DNA from: Ornithinimicrobium ciconiae
GTDB taxonomy: Bacteria > Actinomycetota > Actinomycetes > Actinomycetales > Dermatophilaceae
Length of the DNA: 64,000 bases
NCBI RefSeq assembly: GCF_007197575.1
Contig: NZ_CP041616.1
Span: 1,550,001 to 1,614,000 of the forward strand
Reading direction: 5' to 3'
Positions 1 to 7,726 of the stretch are shown piece by piece. Positions within the stretch are counted from its first letter, which is position 1. Every line of letters begins with the position of its first letter. A program made the translations under genes and the position numbers. The notes below the pieces were generated by a model that saw nothing but the letters and a program-made list of their open reading frames with translations, was not told where the DNA came from and did no database searches.

Positions 1-240
1 GTGGATAACCCATCCTCACTAGTGCATGATCATGCCAACTAACAAGAGCACATATCAAGCATGACAGCAATGTCACGACCCTCTGCCGCCACGCCTCCAG
101 GCGGCTGAATGTCGCCGAGTCCCGGTAGCCCATAGTGGGCGGTAGGACGCTCGTGGCTCGCCGATGAGCATGCTGGCCTGAGGGCTGACGAGTGCTGGGA
201 CGCCAGCGGTTGCGAACTCATCAATCGAGGTGGATCGCTC
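1..240. other. Left flank of the IS element, no supported gene
   Basis: This stretch ends at the left inverted repeat of the IS3-family element. Short open frames exist on the minus strand, but none has recognisable protein character or a good ribosome binding site. One long minus-strand frame runs from here through the IS and is the antisense shadow of the transposase. The segment may be the remainder of a region disrupted by the insertion; I cannot name what it was. Confidence 0.4.
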
Positions 241-265
241 GGGACTGCTGCACGGGTAGGTGACA
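241..265 (+). repeat. IS left terminal inverted repeat
   Basis: This 25-bp repeat begins GGGACTGCTGCACGGGTAGG and is the exact reverse complement of 1496-1520. CTC precedes it as the left copy of the putative target duplication. Confidence 0.95.
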
Positions 266-310
266 CCGAGTCTGTGGTGCTGTGAGGCGCTGCAGGGAAG
301 GATGTGCACC

Positions 311-604
311 ATGCCCAAGCCGTATCCCCAGGAGTTCCGTGACGATGTTGTCCGGGTCGCCCGACAACGCGAGGAGGGGGTGACGATCAAGCAGGTGGCC
401 AAGGACTTCGGGATCTCCGAGTCGTGTCTGACGAACTGGATGACCCAAGCCGACCGCGACGCCGGGATCAGGCCGGGTCCGGACCGTGAGGAGCTGGCCG
501 AGCTGCGGGAGGCCAAACGGCGCATCCGGCTGCTGGAGCAGGAGAACGAGGTCCTGCGCCGCGCCGCGGCGTACCTGTCCCAGGCGAACATCTCCCCAAA
601 ATGA
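311..604 (+). CDS. IS3-family transposase orfA (HTH protein)
   Basis: OrfA is the 97-residue DNA-binding half of the transposase. An N-terminal helix-turn-helix is visible (VTIKQVAKDFGISESCLTNW), followed by a leucine-heptad C-terminal helix (IRLLEQENEVLRRAAAYL), which in IS3 elements mediates multimerisation. ATG 311 is preferred because AGGGAAGG lies 9 bases upstream; the in-frame GTG at 260 lies inside the terminal repeat. It ends in an ATGA overlap with orfB, which is in the -1 frame. The fused OrfAB could arise by -1 slippage on CCAAAATGA, or OrfB could be translated by reinitiation. Confidence 0.93.
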   Translation: MPKPYPQEFRDDVVRVARQREEGVTIKQVAKDFGISESCLTNWMTQADRDAGIRPGPDREELAELREAKRRIRLLEQENEVLRRAAAYLSQANISPK

Positions 605-1488
605 TGTACCCGCTCGTCCGAGAGCTGGCCGTCGACGGGATCCCCGTCACGGTGACGTGCCGGGTGCTGAAGATCGCTCGCCAGCCGTACTACCGCTGGC
701 TGAAGGGACCGGTCACCGACGCCGAGCTGGCGGCGGCCCACCGCGCCAACGCCCTGTTCGACGCCCACCGCGACGACCCGGAGTTCGGGCACCGGCTGCT
801 GGCCGACGAGGCCCGCGACGTCGGGGAGGGCATGTGCGACCGGACCGCGTGGCGGATCTGCTCGGAGAACGGCTGGTGGAGCGTCTTCGGCAAGAAGCGA
901 GGCAAGAACGGCAGGAAGCCGGGGCCACCCGCGCACGAGGACCTTGTCGAGCGGGACTTCACCGCGGCCGGCCCGAACCAGCTGTGGTTGACCGACATCA
1001 CCGAGCACGGCACCGGTGAGGGCAAGCTCTACCTGTGCGCGGTCAAGGACGTCTGGTCGGGCCGCATCGTCGGATACTCCATCGACGCCCGGATGAAGTC
1101 GCGCCTGGCGGTGCAGGCCCTGGACAACGCCGTGGCGACCCGTGCCGCGCACGGCATGGACGTTGCCGGCTGCATCGTCCACTCCGACCGCGGCAGCCAG
1201 TTCCGGTCGCGGAAGTACCTGGCCGCGCTGCGTCGCCACCACCTGGTCGGATCCATGGGCCAGGTCGGCACGAGCGCCGACAACGCCGCGATGGAGTCCT
1301 TCTTCGCCCTCCTGCAGAAGAACGTCCTGGACCGCCGCCGATGGGCCACCCGCCAGGACCTGCGCATCAGCATCGTGACCTGGCTCGAGCGCACCTACCA
1401 CCGGCGCCGTCGCCAGGACCGACTCGGCCGGTTGACGCCCATCGAGTACGAAGCCACCATGGCCACAGCCGCCCCTCAGGCGGCCTGA
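601..1488 (+). CDS. IS3-family transposase orfB (DDE integrase)
   Basis: OrfB is the 295-residue catalytic half. An HTH_21-like N-terminal segment is followed by an rve (RNase H-fold) integrase core. The acidic residues are visible in LWLTDIT, HSDRGSQF and NAAMESFF, giving the D-D-E triad that cuts and joins the IS ends. The frame is full length with no stops, and it ends just inside the right inverted repeat. The start overlaps the orfA stop (ATGA), so translation is coupled or frameshifted. It is co-directional with the helicase gene downstream, and outward transcription could affect that gene. Confidence 0.95.
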   Translation: MMYPLVRELAVDGIPVTVTCRVLKIARQPYYRWLKGPVTDAELAAAHRANALFDAHRDDPEFGHRLLADEARDVGEGMCDRTAWRICSENGWWSVFGKKRGKNGRKPGPPAHEDLVERDFTAAGPNQLWLTDITEHGTGEGKLYLCAVKDVWSGRIVGYSIDARMKSRLAVQALDNAVATRAAHGMDVAGCIVHSDRGSQFRSRKYLAALRRHHLVGSMGQVGTSADNAAMESFFALLQKNVLDRRRWATRQDLRISIVTWLERTYHRRRRQDRLGRLTPIEYEATMATAAPQAA

Positions 1489-1495
1489 CCCAACC

Positions 1496-1520
1496 TGTCA
1501 CCTACCCGTGCAGCAGTCCC
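1496..1520 (-). repeat. IS right terminal inverted repeat
   Basis: This is the 25-bp exact inverted copy of 241-265, lying 7 bp after the orfB stop codon. CTC follows at 1521-1523 as the right copy of the putative target duplication. Confidence 0.95.
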
Positions 1521-1632
1521 CTCCCACCCCAGAGCTCGCGTGGTGGGCACGGAAGCACCAATCGTTTGAGGCTGACACGCCGCCTACGGGGGCCGTCCGA
1601 GCGCTATCGGCCGGAGGTGCCAAGCTGCGGGT

Positions 1633-4600
1633 GTGCACGAGGGAATCTATGAGGCATTACTCACCACGGAGTTGGTGGCTCGACTTGGGGGTTTGCCCCG
1701 CGATGCCACTACGGAGTTCAAGGCCGTCCACGCTGCCGACCAGCCGCATGCCTTCGCGCGTCATGTGGCGATGGTGGTTGAGCGGGCACTGCGCGATGTG
1801 CGCGACGACAACGAGCGCCTTGCGCTGGCCAACAACCTGCTCGAGCAGCTCTCCGGTGACGAGGTTGTCGTTGCGCCGGGCCGTCACCTCACCGCCGTCC
1901 GGACCACTGCTGCGCCGGGGCAACCGCACCGCGTGGGGTCTCGACCGGCCACCCCGCTAAGTGAGGCCGCCCTCCTCACGAACGCCAAGGGCGAGCCCAA
2001 TCTCGGGGCGGAACTGCGGGCAGAGCTGGATGCGGCGGACGGGGTTGACCTCATCTGCGCCTTCGTGAAGTGGCATGGGCTACGGGTCATCGATGAGCAA
2101 CTGCACAACCTGCGGGAGCGCGGTGTCCCGTTTCGCGTGATCACCACGACCTACATGGGGGCCACCGAGCGAAAGGCCTTAGATCGGCTGGTTCGAGAGT
2201 TCGGGGCGGACGTGCGGATCCACTACGACGAGGCCATGACGCGCCTCCACGCGAAGGCATGGCTGTTCCGTCGCAACAGCGGCTACGACACGGCATACGT
2301 CGGCTCCTCGAACCTGTCACGGTCCGCGCTTCTGGACGGCGTTGAATGGAATGTCCGACTGTCCAAGGTGGGCACGCCAGCACTCTTGGAGAAGTTCGGC
2401 GCAACGTTCGAGACATACTGGAACGATCCCAGTTTCGAGCGATATGACCCGGACAACCAGGGCCACCGAGACCGGTTGGACGACGCGCTTGCACGCGCCT
2501 CCGGGCGCGACGGAGGGCGTGGTGACGGATGGAGCATCTCCGGACTAGAAGTCCGGCCCTACCCCTACCAACAGCACATCCTCGATGCCGTGCAGGCAGA
2601 GCGGGAGTTGCATGACCGCCACCGCAACCTGGTCGTCGCCGCGACGGGGACGGGCAAGACGGTCATCGCCGCTCTTGACTACAAACGGTTGTCTGATCCG
2701 AGCACAAGCACCTACCCGAGCCTCCTGTTCGTGGCGCACCGCAAGGAGATCCTGGAGCAGTCGCGCCGCACCTACTGCGAGGTCCTCGCGGATCCAAACT
2801 TTGGCGAGCTCTATGTCGACGGCGCTCGGCCCGAGCGGTGGAAGCACGTGTTCGCAAGCATCCAATCGCTCAACTCCTACGGAGTGAAGTCGCTCCCGCC
2901 CGACGCCTTCGACATCGTGGTTGTCGACGAGTTCCACCACGCTGCTGCTGCGACCTACCGTGGGCTGCTCGAACACATGCAGCCCAAGGAACTGCTAGCG
3001 CTCACCGCAACACCTGAGCGCACAGATGGGTTCGATGTGCGTGCGTACTTCGGTGGCAGGACTGCCGCAGAGCTCCGACTCTGGGAGGCGTTACAGACGG
3101 GGATCCTCTCACCGTTCCACTACTTCATGGTCTCCGACGGCACTGATCTGAGCTCTGTGGCCTGGACCCGTGGACGATATGACGAGGCTTCCCTCGAGCA
3201 GATCTACACCGGCAACGATGCCCGATCACGAGTGATCCTGAAGGAACTGGGTCACAAGGTCTCCGATGTCCAGGCGATGAAGGCACTGGGGTTTTGCGTC
3301 GGTGTCGCCCATGCGGACTACATGGCCCGCACGTTCAACGAAGCAGGCATCACGGCCCGGGCCGTGAGTGGAGACACCCCACGTGAGGAACGGAAAACCG
3401 CGCTGGCGGCGCTCCGCGCCGGCACCGTGAAAATTCTTTTTGCGGCGGACCTCTTCAACGAGGGTGTCGACATCCCCGACGTGGACACCCTGCTGTTCTT
3501 GCGGCCCACCGAGAGCGCGACGGTCTTCCTGCAGCAGCTCGGACGTGGGCTGCGCTTAAGGCCAAACAAGCCCGTCCTGACGGTGCTGGACTTCGTGGGG
3601 AACCAGCGACGTGAGTTCCGGTTTGACGCAAAGCTCGGCGCACTCACCGGTCGGCCACGAGGCCGTCTTAAGCAGGACATCGAGTCTGGCTTCCCATACC
3701 TGCCGTCAGGCTCTCAGGTCGTGCTGGATGAGCGGTCTCAGGCCGTCGTGCTGGAGAGCCTCAAGACGCAGATCTCAGCTCGTTGGCGCAGTTTGGTGCA
3801 GCAGTTAGCGGCGATGGAGCAAGGCACCTCGCTTGCCGGCTTCCTCGGCGACTCTGGAACAGGGCTGGCCGATGTCCTGCGCCAGGGACAACGGTCCTGG
3901 AGCGAACTTCAAGCAGATGCCGCGCGACGTGAGGCTCTGAGTCCATTGGAGGTCAAGCTCGCTCGACGTGCCCGGGCGCTCGCGCACGTGGATGATCCTG
4001 TGCGGCATAGCGCCTACAGAGCGTTGTTGCGCGGCACGATGGGACCCTACGAAACCCTCTCGCCGGTCGAGCGGCGTCTGGCCGACATGCTCTTCTTCTC
4101 GCTCTGGCCCGACGGGGGAGGGCACGACTCAGTCGTAGAAGGTCTGCGGAGCCTCGACGGAAGCGACGACCTGCGCGAAGACACCCGGGAGGTCATCGAC
4201 CTCGCTTTCGAGTCTGCCGATCACCCCGTGCGGCCACTCTCCGGCCCGATGGCCGGTGTGCCGCTTCAAGTGCACGCCCGCTATCAGCGGGAGGAAGTGC
4301 TGGCTGCGCTGGGCTACGCCTCGATGTCACGCAAGCCCAATTCCTTCCGCGAGGGTGTCCTGTATGCGGCGGACCTCAACATCGACGCGTTCTTCGTCAC
4401 GCTGAGGAAGACCGAGGATGGCTTCTCGCCCACCACGATGTACCGGGACTACCCGATCAGCCGCGACCTTTTCCACTGGGAGTCCCAGTCGGTGACGACC
4501 GTGGCGTCCAAGACGGGGCAGCGATACCTGAGCGGATCGTCCACCGTCATGATCTTTGTCCGCGAGGAGAAGAAGGACGAGTTCGGCACCAGCCCCTACC

Positions 4601-4722
4601 GGTTCCTGGGGACGGCCAAGTACGTGTCCCACCAGGGGGAGCGCCCCATCGCCATCACCTGGCGTCTCGACACCCCGATGCCAGCGGACATGTTTGCTGC
4701 AGGGACCGTGGCGGCCGGATAG
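1633..4722 (+). CDS. PLD-nuclease/SF2 helicase fusion with DUF3427 domain
   Basis: This 1029-residue protein combines a phospholipase-D nuclease-like domain with an SF2 helicase. The PLD half shows one H-x-K motif (H206, K208 in LHAKAW) followed by the GSSNLS loop. The helicase half shows Walker A ATGTGKT (K342), a DEFH box (D432), LTATPER, and motif VI QQLGRGLRLRP. The remaining roughly 300 C-terminal residues match the DUF3427 type of this family. GTG 1633 follows GGAGG by about 15 bases; MHEGIYEALLT is typical of the family N-terminus. Such proteins act on nucleic acids and are found in genome-maintenance and defence contexts, but no partner gene is present here, so the role is open. Confidence 0.88.
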   Translation: MHEGIYEALLTTELVARLGGLPRDATTEFKAVHAADQPHAFARHVAMVVERALRDVRDDNERLALANNLLEQLSGDEVVVAPGRHLTAVRTTAAPGQPHRVGSRPATPLSEAALLTNAKGEPNLGAELRAELDAADGVDLICAFVKWHGLRVIDEQLHNLRERGVPFRVITTTYMGATERKALDRLVREFGADVRIHYDEAMTRLHAKAWLFRRNSGYDTAYVGSSNLSRSALLDGVEWNVRLSKVGTPALLEKFGATFETYWNDPSFERYDPDNQGHRDRLDDALARASGRDGGRGDGWSISGLEVRPYPYQQHILDAVQAERELHDRHRNLVVAATGTGKTVIAALDYKRLSDPSTSTYPSLLFVAHRKEILEQSRRTYCEVLADPNFGELYVDGARPERWKHVFASIQSLNSYGVKSLPPDAFDIVVVDEFHHAAAATYRGLLEHMQPKELLALTATPERTDGFDVRAYFGGRTAAELRLWEALQTGILSPFHYFMVSDGTDLSSVAWTRGRYDEASLEQIYTGNDARSRVILKELGHKVSDVQAMKALGFCVGVAHADYMARTFNEAGITARAVSGDTPREERKTALAALRAGTVKILFAADLFNEGVDIPDVDTLLFLRPTESATVFLQQLGRGLRLRPNKPVLTVLDFVGNQRREFRFDAKLGALTGRPRGRLKQDIESGFPYLPSGSQVVLDERSQAVVLESLKTQISARWRSLVQQLAAMEQGTSLAGFLGDSGTGLADVLRQGQRSWSELQADAARREALSPLEVKLARRARALAHVDDPVRHSAYRALLRGTMGPYETLSPVERRLADMLFFSLWPDGGGHDSVVEGLRSLDGSDDLREDTREVIDLAFESADHPVRPLSGPMAGVPLQVHARYQREEVLAALGYASMSRKPNSFREGVLYAADLNIDAFFVTLRKTEDGFSPTTMYRDYPISRDLFHWESQSVTTVASKTGQRYLSGSSTVMIFVREEKKDEFGTSPYRFLGTAKYVSHQGERPIAITWRLDTPMPADMFAAGTVAAG

Positions 4723-4758
4723 CGATCCCCGACGTGCCACCCGACTTACCCTGGCGTC

Positions 4759-4853
4759 TTGGCACGCCAACCGACGTCGATCGTGACGATCACGGCGCCG
4801 GAGATCGCGTTCGAGCTGGGGGAGCTCCTGCTGGACCGCAAGCGCACGCGCCC
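4759..4853 (+). pseudogene. 5' relic of a homologue of the 22692-24626 gene
   Basis: A frame starting at TTG 4759 encodes about 31 residues matching the N-terminus of the large protein at 22692. The shared pattern is PTSIV-IT-PE-A--LGE-LL-RKRTRP. The upstream bases also match (ACTTACCCTGGCGTC against ACATACCCTGTCGCC). Homology stops after 4853, and the frame then runs into unrelated sequence. It is therefore a truncated duplicate or deletion remnant, not a gene. It abuts the control region of the small peptide gene at 4943, where a LysR gene would be expected. Confidence 0.8.
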
Positions 4854-4880
4854 TCAGAATCCAAGAAACATGACCATGCC

Positions 4881-4895
4881 GCATGGATTAGATGC
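4881..4895. promoter_or_regulatory. GCAT-N7-ATGC dyad upstream of orphan peptide gene
   Basis: This 15-bp dyad (GCATGGATTAGATGC) has counterparts at 13720 and 57005. The CGTAT block begins exactly 30 bp after the dyad start in all three loci. A TATAAC -10-like hexamer lies at 4913-4918, with TTAGAT as a possible -35. At the other two loci the dyad sits between a LysR gene and the peptide gene, so it is a candidate LysR operator. Here the LysR gene is missing. Confidence 0.65.
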
Positions 4896-4942
4896 ATGCC
4901 ACTCATTGGACGTATAACCCCTGGTCACGGGAGACTGTATGT

Positions 4943-5170
4943 ATGACGACGATGACTCGCACGACCCAGACCATCGGCACCACCCCGACGATCGAGCGCG
5001 TGCCGGCCCGCGAGGGCGTTGGCCTCATCCGCCTCCTGCGGGCCATGCGCGCCGAGCTGGCCCAGGACCCCGAGCGCGCCGGGCGCCGCCGGGTCGCCCG
5101 CCAGTTCGCCGCCTACCCCGCCACCCGTGGCGTGGGCATGACGGTGCCCTACCGCGACGCCGCCCGCTGA
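4943..5170 (+). CDS. Orphan small peptide (LysR-associated peptide family), 75 aa
   Basis: This encodes 75 residues and is the longest of three related small proteins in the window. The N-terminus has RTTQTIG and the C-terminus has GVGMTVPYRDAAR. The middle is a basic helix (RLLRAMRAELAQ, then RRRVARQ). ATG 4943 is chosen because it lies 32 bp after the CGTAT block, as in the other two copies (31 bp), and GGGAG lies about 10 bp upstream. No signal peptide or membrane segment is visible. Upstream is a gene relic, not the LysR gene seen at the other loci. Function is unknown; a regulator, a toxin-like peptide or a peptide substrate are all possible. Confidence 0.75.
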   Translation: MTTMTRTTQTIGTTPTIERVPAREGVGLIRLLRAMRAELAQDPERAGRRRVARQFAAYPATRGVGMTVPYRDAAR

Positions 5171-5197
5171 CCCTACCTGCACTGATCACCGCGCGCT

Positions 5198-5242
5198 GAC
5201 CCACCACGCATCGACCCACCGCGCATCGATCCACCGCCGGGC
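5198..5242. repeat. Three 15-bp tandem repeats
   Basis: Three adjacent 15-bp units of the form GACCCACCRCGCATC lie between the orphan peptide gene and the fucP-like gene. The third unit diverges (GATCCACCGCCGGGC). The role is unknown; the repeats could be slippage products or a protein-binding array near the permease promoter. Confidence 0.7.
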
Positions 5243-5350
5243 AGGGAACGGCTCGGCCCCACGCCATACTCGCCCCCAGGTGACAACGTCGCGGGCGGGG
5301 GATACGTTGGGTTCCCTCACAGCCGACACAGTTGTCAGGGGGGCCCACGG

Positions 5351-6709
5351 GTGAGCGCTACGCCGACCACCGAGTCCCAGGAGAGCACGGCCCCGCGCCG
5401 AGCCCGGCTCGTCGAGCCCGAGCTGCTCATCCCCTTCATCCTCGTCGTCGCCTGCTTCGCCGCCTGGGGTGCGGCCGCCAACCTCACAGATGTCCTGGTC
5501 GGCGTGTTCCGCACCATCTTCGACATGTCGAACCTGCAGTCCTCGCTGGTGCAGTCGGCCTACTACGGCGCCTACTTCCTGCTGGCACTTCCCGCCGCCC
5601 TCATCAACAGCCGGTTTGGCTTCAAGGCCGGGATGCTCACCGGTCTCGGCCTGGCCGCCGTCGGCGGCATCCTCTTCCTGCCCGCCAGCCAGATGCTGGT
5701 CTACGAGGCCTTCCTCGTCGCGCTGTTCATCCTGGCCGCCGGGCTGTCCATCCTGGAGACCTCCGCCAACCCGCTGATCATCGCGATGGGCTCCGAGGCG
5801 ACCGCGACCCGCCGGCTCAACCTGGCGCAGGCCTTCAACCCGGTCGGCGCCAACATCGGCGTGCTGCTCGGCGCGATGCTGATCCTGCCGGGGCTGACGT
5901 CCGAGGCCGCCAAGACGATCATGTCCTCCGAGGAGCTGCGGGCCAGCCAGGAGGCCGATCTCTTCCTGGTGCTGCGGCCCTACCTCGGCATCGCTGTGGT
6001 GCTGATCATCCTCTGGCTGCTGCTGGCGCTCCGCAAGATGCCCGAGCTGCCCGGTCAGGCGGCTGCAACCGAGACCGCGGTCGGTGCCGCGCCCTCCGGC
6101 AGAGTCGCGGGCAGGCTCTGGCGCAACCGGCGCTACCGCTACGGCGTGGTCGCCCAGTTCTTCAACGTCGCGGCCCAGACCTGCGTGTGGACCTTCACCA
6201 TCATCTATGCCCTCGACGTGGTCGGCGTCTCCACCAGCGCCGCGGGGTGGTATCTCCAGGCAAGCCTGATCCTCTTCCTCGTCGCCCGGTTCGTCATGGT
6301 GTATCTCCTCGGGATCTTCCGGCCCGCCCGGTTGCTGCTGCTCATGGCGAGCTTCGGCGTGCTCTGCTGCCTGGTCGCCATGTTCTCCCTCAACATGCTC
6401 GGGCTCATCGCCGTGGTGGCCATCTCGGCTGCGCTGTCGCTGATGTTCCCCACCATCTATGGCCTGGCACTCGAGGGACTGGGTGAGGACGCGAAGTTCG
6501 GCGCCGCCGGTCTGGTCATGGCGATCCTCGGCGGGGCCATCCTTCCGCTGGTCCAGGGCGCGGTCATGGACGGGGTCGGCGGCACGGCCTTCGGCTTCAT
6601 CGTGCCGGCCGTCTGCCTGGCGATCGTCGCGGCGTATGCCGTGTTTGAGCTGCGCAACCGACCGCACCTGCCGACCGTGCCCGGGACCGCGGTGGAGACC
6701 GCATCATGA
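5351..6709 (+). CDS. FucP-like MFS sugar:proton symporter
   Basis: A 452-residue polytopic membrane protein with about 12 hydrophobic segments, resembling the fucose/glucose/galactose:H+ symporter branch of the MFS. The segments FAAWGAAANLTDVLV, YYGAYFLLALPAA and LETSANPLI are characteristic of this branch. It should import a hexose or deoxyhexose; the exact sugar cannot be read from sequence. GTG 5351 follows a GGGGGG run. Its stop overlaps the start of the next gene (ATGA), so it is co-translated with a sugar-binding lipoprotein, which is unusual for a symporter. Confidence 0.85.
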   Translation: MSATPTTESQESTAPRRARLVEPELLIPFILVVACFAAWGAAANLTDVLVGVFRTIFDMSNLQSSLVQSAYYGAYFLLALPAALINSRFGFKAGMLTGLGLAAVGGILFLPASQMLVYEAFLVALFILAAGLSILETSANPLIIAMGSEATATRRLNLAQAFNPVGANIGVLLGAMLILPGLTSEAAKTIMSSEELRASQEADLFLVLRPYLGIAVVLIILWLLLALRKMPELPGQAAATETAVGAAPSGRVAGRLWRNRRYRYGVVAQFFNVAAQTCVWTFTIIYALDVVGVSTSAAGWYLQASLILFLVARFVMVYLLGIFRPARLLLLMASFGVLCCLVAMFSLNMLGLIAVVAISAALSLMFPTIYGLALEGLGEDAKFGAAGLVMAILGGAILPLVQGAVMDGVGGTAFGFIVPAVCLAIVAAYAVFELRNRPHLPTVPGTAVETAS

Positions 6710-7695
6710 GCGCTCGTCGCCTCGCCCTGGCTGCCGCCCTCACCGCAGGGCTGCTCCTCACCGCCTGCGGCAGCGAGGAGCCGGACGTCACCATCGGGCT
6801 GATCACCAAGCAGGAGGCCAACCCCTACTGGGTGACGATGCGCGAGGTCGCCGAGGCGACGGCTCGCGACGAGAACGTCGAGCTGTTGACCGCGGCCGGC
6901 ACCAGCGACGTCGACGTGGACAGCCAGATCGCCGCACTGCAGGAGATGACCGCCCAGGGCGCGACCGGCATACTCATCGCTCCCACCGACTCCCAGGCGC
7001 TGGTGCCGGCGATCGAGGAAGCGCGGCAGGCCGGCGTCACCGTGATCGCGGTGGACACCCCGACCGATCCCGAGTCGGCCGTCGACGCGGTCTTCGCCTC
7101 CGACAACCACGAGGCGGGCGAACTGATCGGGCAGTATGCCGCAGCGAAGGTTGTGGAGCTCGGCCTCACCCCACGCATCGCCCTGCTCGATCTCGCCCCG
7201 GGCATCGCCTCCGGTGAGCAGCGGCGTGCCGGATTCCTGGCCGGCTTCGGCCTCGAGGAGGACGACCCGCAGATCGTCGGCTCGATCGACACCGAGGGCG
7301 ACCAGGCAAAGGGGGAGGCGGCGATGGCCGAACTGCTCGCCCAGGACCCGGGTATCAATGTGGTCTATGCCGTCAACGAGCCGGCGGCCCTCGGCGCGGT
7401 CACGGCCCTGGACGAGGCCGGCGTCGGTCCGGACGAGGTGGTGCTGGTGACCGTCGACGGCGGGTGTGAGGCGATCAAGAATGCGGTGCGCCCCGGCGAC
7501 ATCGACGCCACCGCGCAGCAGTTCCCCGAGAACATGGCGCGCGAGGGCGTGACAGCCCTGGCCAAGCACGCCCGCGGTGGTGCCGCACCCAGCGGCTTCC
7601 TAAACACCGGCGTCGTGCTGATCACCGGCAACCCGGCGCCCGGTATCGAGTCCCGGGACGTGGCCTTTGGGGTGCGCAACTGCTGGGGTGACTAG
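6706..7695 (+). CDS. Sugar-binding lipoprotein (periplasmic binding protein type 1)
   Basis: A 329-residue exported lipoprotein; lipobox LLTACG puts the modified cysteine at residue 21. The rest matches ribose/fructose-type binding proteins of the LacI/PBP1 fold: KQEANPYWVTM near the N-terminus, AALQEMTAQGATGILIAPTD, FASDNHEAGELIGQYAA, and VDGGCEAIKNAVR. Such proteins normally deliver sugar to an ABC importer, but no ABC ATPase or permease follows. The only partner is the overlapping FucP-like symporter. It may serve an importer elsewhere, act as a sensor, or work with the symporter. Confidence 0.87.
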   Translation: MSARRLALAAALTAGLLLTACGSEEPDVTIGLITKQEANPYWVTMREVAEATARDENVELLTAAGTSDVDVDSQIAALQEMTAQGATGILIAPTDSQALVPAIEEARQAGVTVIAVDTPTDPESAVDAVFASDNHEAGELIGQYAAAKVVELGLTPRIALLDLAPGIASGEQRRAGFLAGFGLEEDDPQIVGSIDTEGDQAKGEAAMAELLAQDPGINVVYAVNEPAALGAVTALDEAGVGPDEVVLVTVDGGCEAIKNAVRPGDIDATAQQFPENMAREGVTALAKHARGGAAPSGFLNTGVVLITGNPAPGIESRDVAFGVRNCWGD

Positions 7696-7726
7696 CGGTT
7701 GTGCACGTTCCTGCCGGAGAGGTCCC

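Larger units (their letters stand above)
241..1520 (+). mobile_element. Complete IS3-family insertion sequence
   Basis: The element is 1280 bp and is bounded by perfect 25-bp inverted repeats at 241-265 and 1496-1520. CTC lies immediately outside both ends (238-240 and 1521-1523), which fits the 3-4 bp target duplication typical of IS3 elements. Inside are two overlapping frames, orfA (HTH) and orfB (DDE integrase), in the usual IS3 arrangement. Both frames are open, both ends are intact and the duplication is still visible, so the copy looks recent and possibly active. Confidence 0.95.

Noticed and set aside
73..1401. 442-codon minus-strand frame spanning the IS
   Set aside because: It is antisense to the transposase genes, crosses the IS boundary and has no protein character; such long antisense frames are common in high-GC DNA.
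4939..5199. Alternative 86-codon frame starting at ATG 4939
   Set aside because: It is in a different frame from the peptide that shows the conserved QTI and TVPYRD motifs, and has no homologue among the other two loci.
5186..6667. 493-codon minus-strand frame opposite the fucP-like gene
   Set aside because: Gly/Glu/Asp/His-rich low-complexity product typical of an antisense frame; the plus-strand symporter is clearly the gene.
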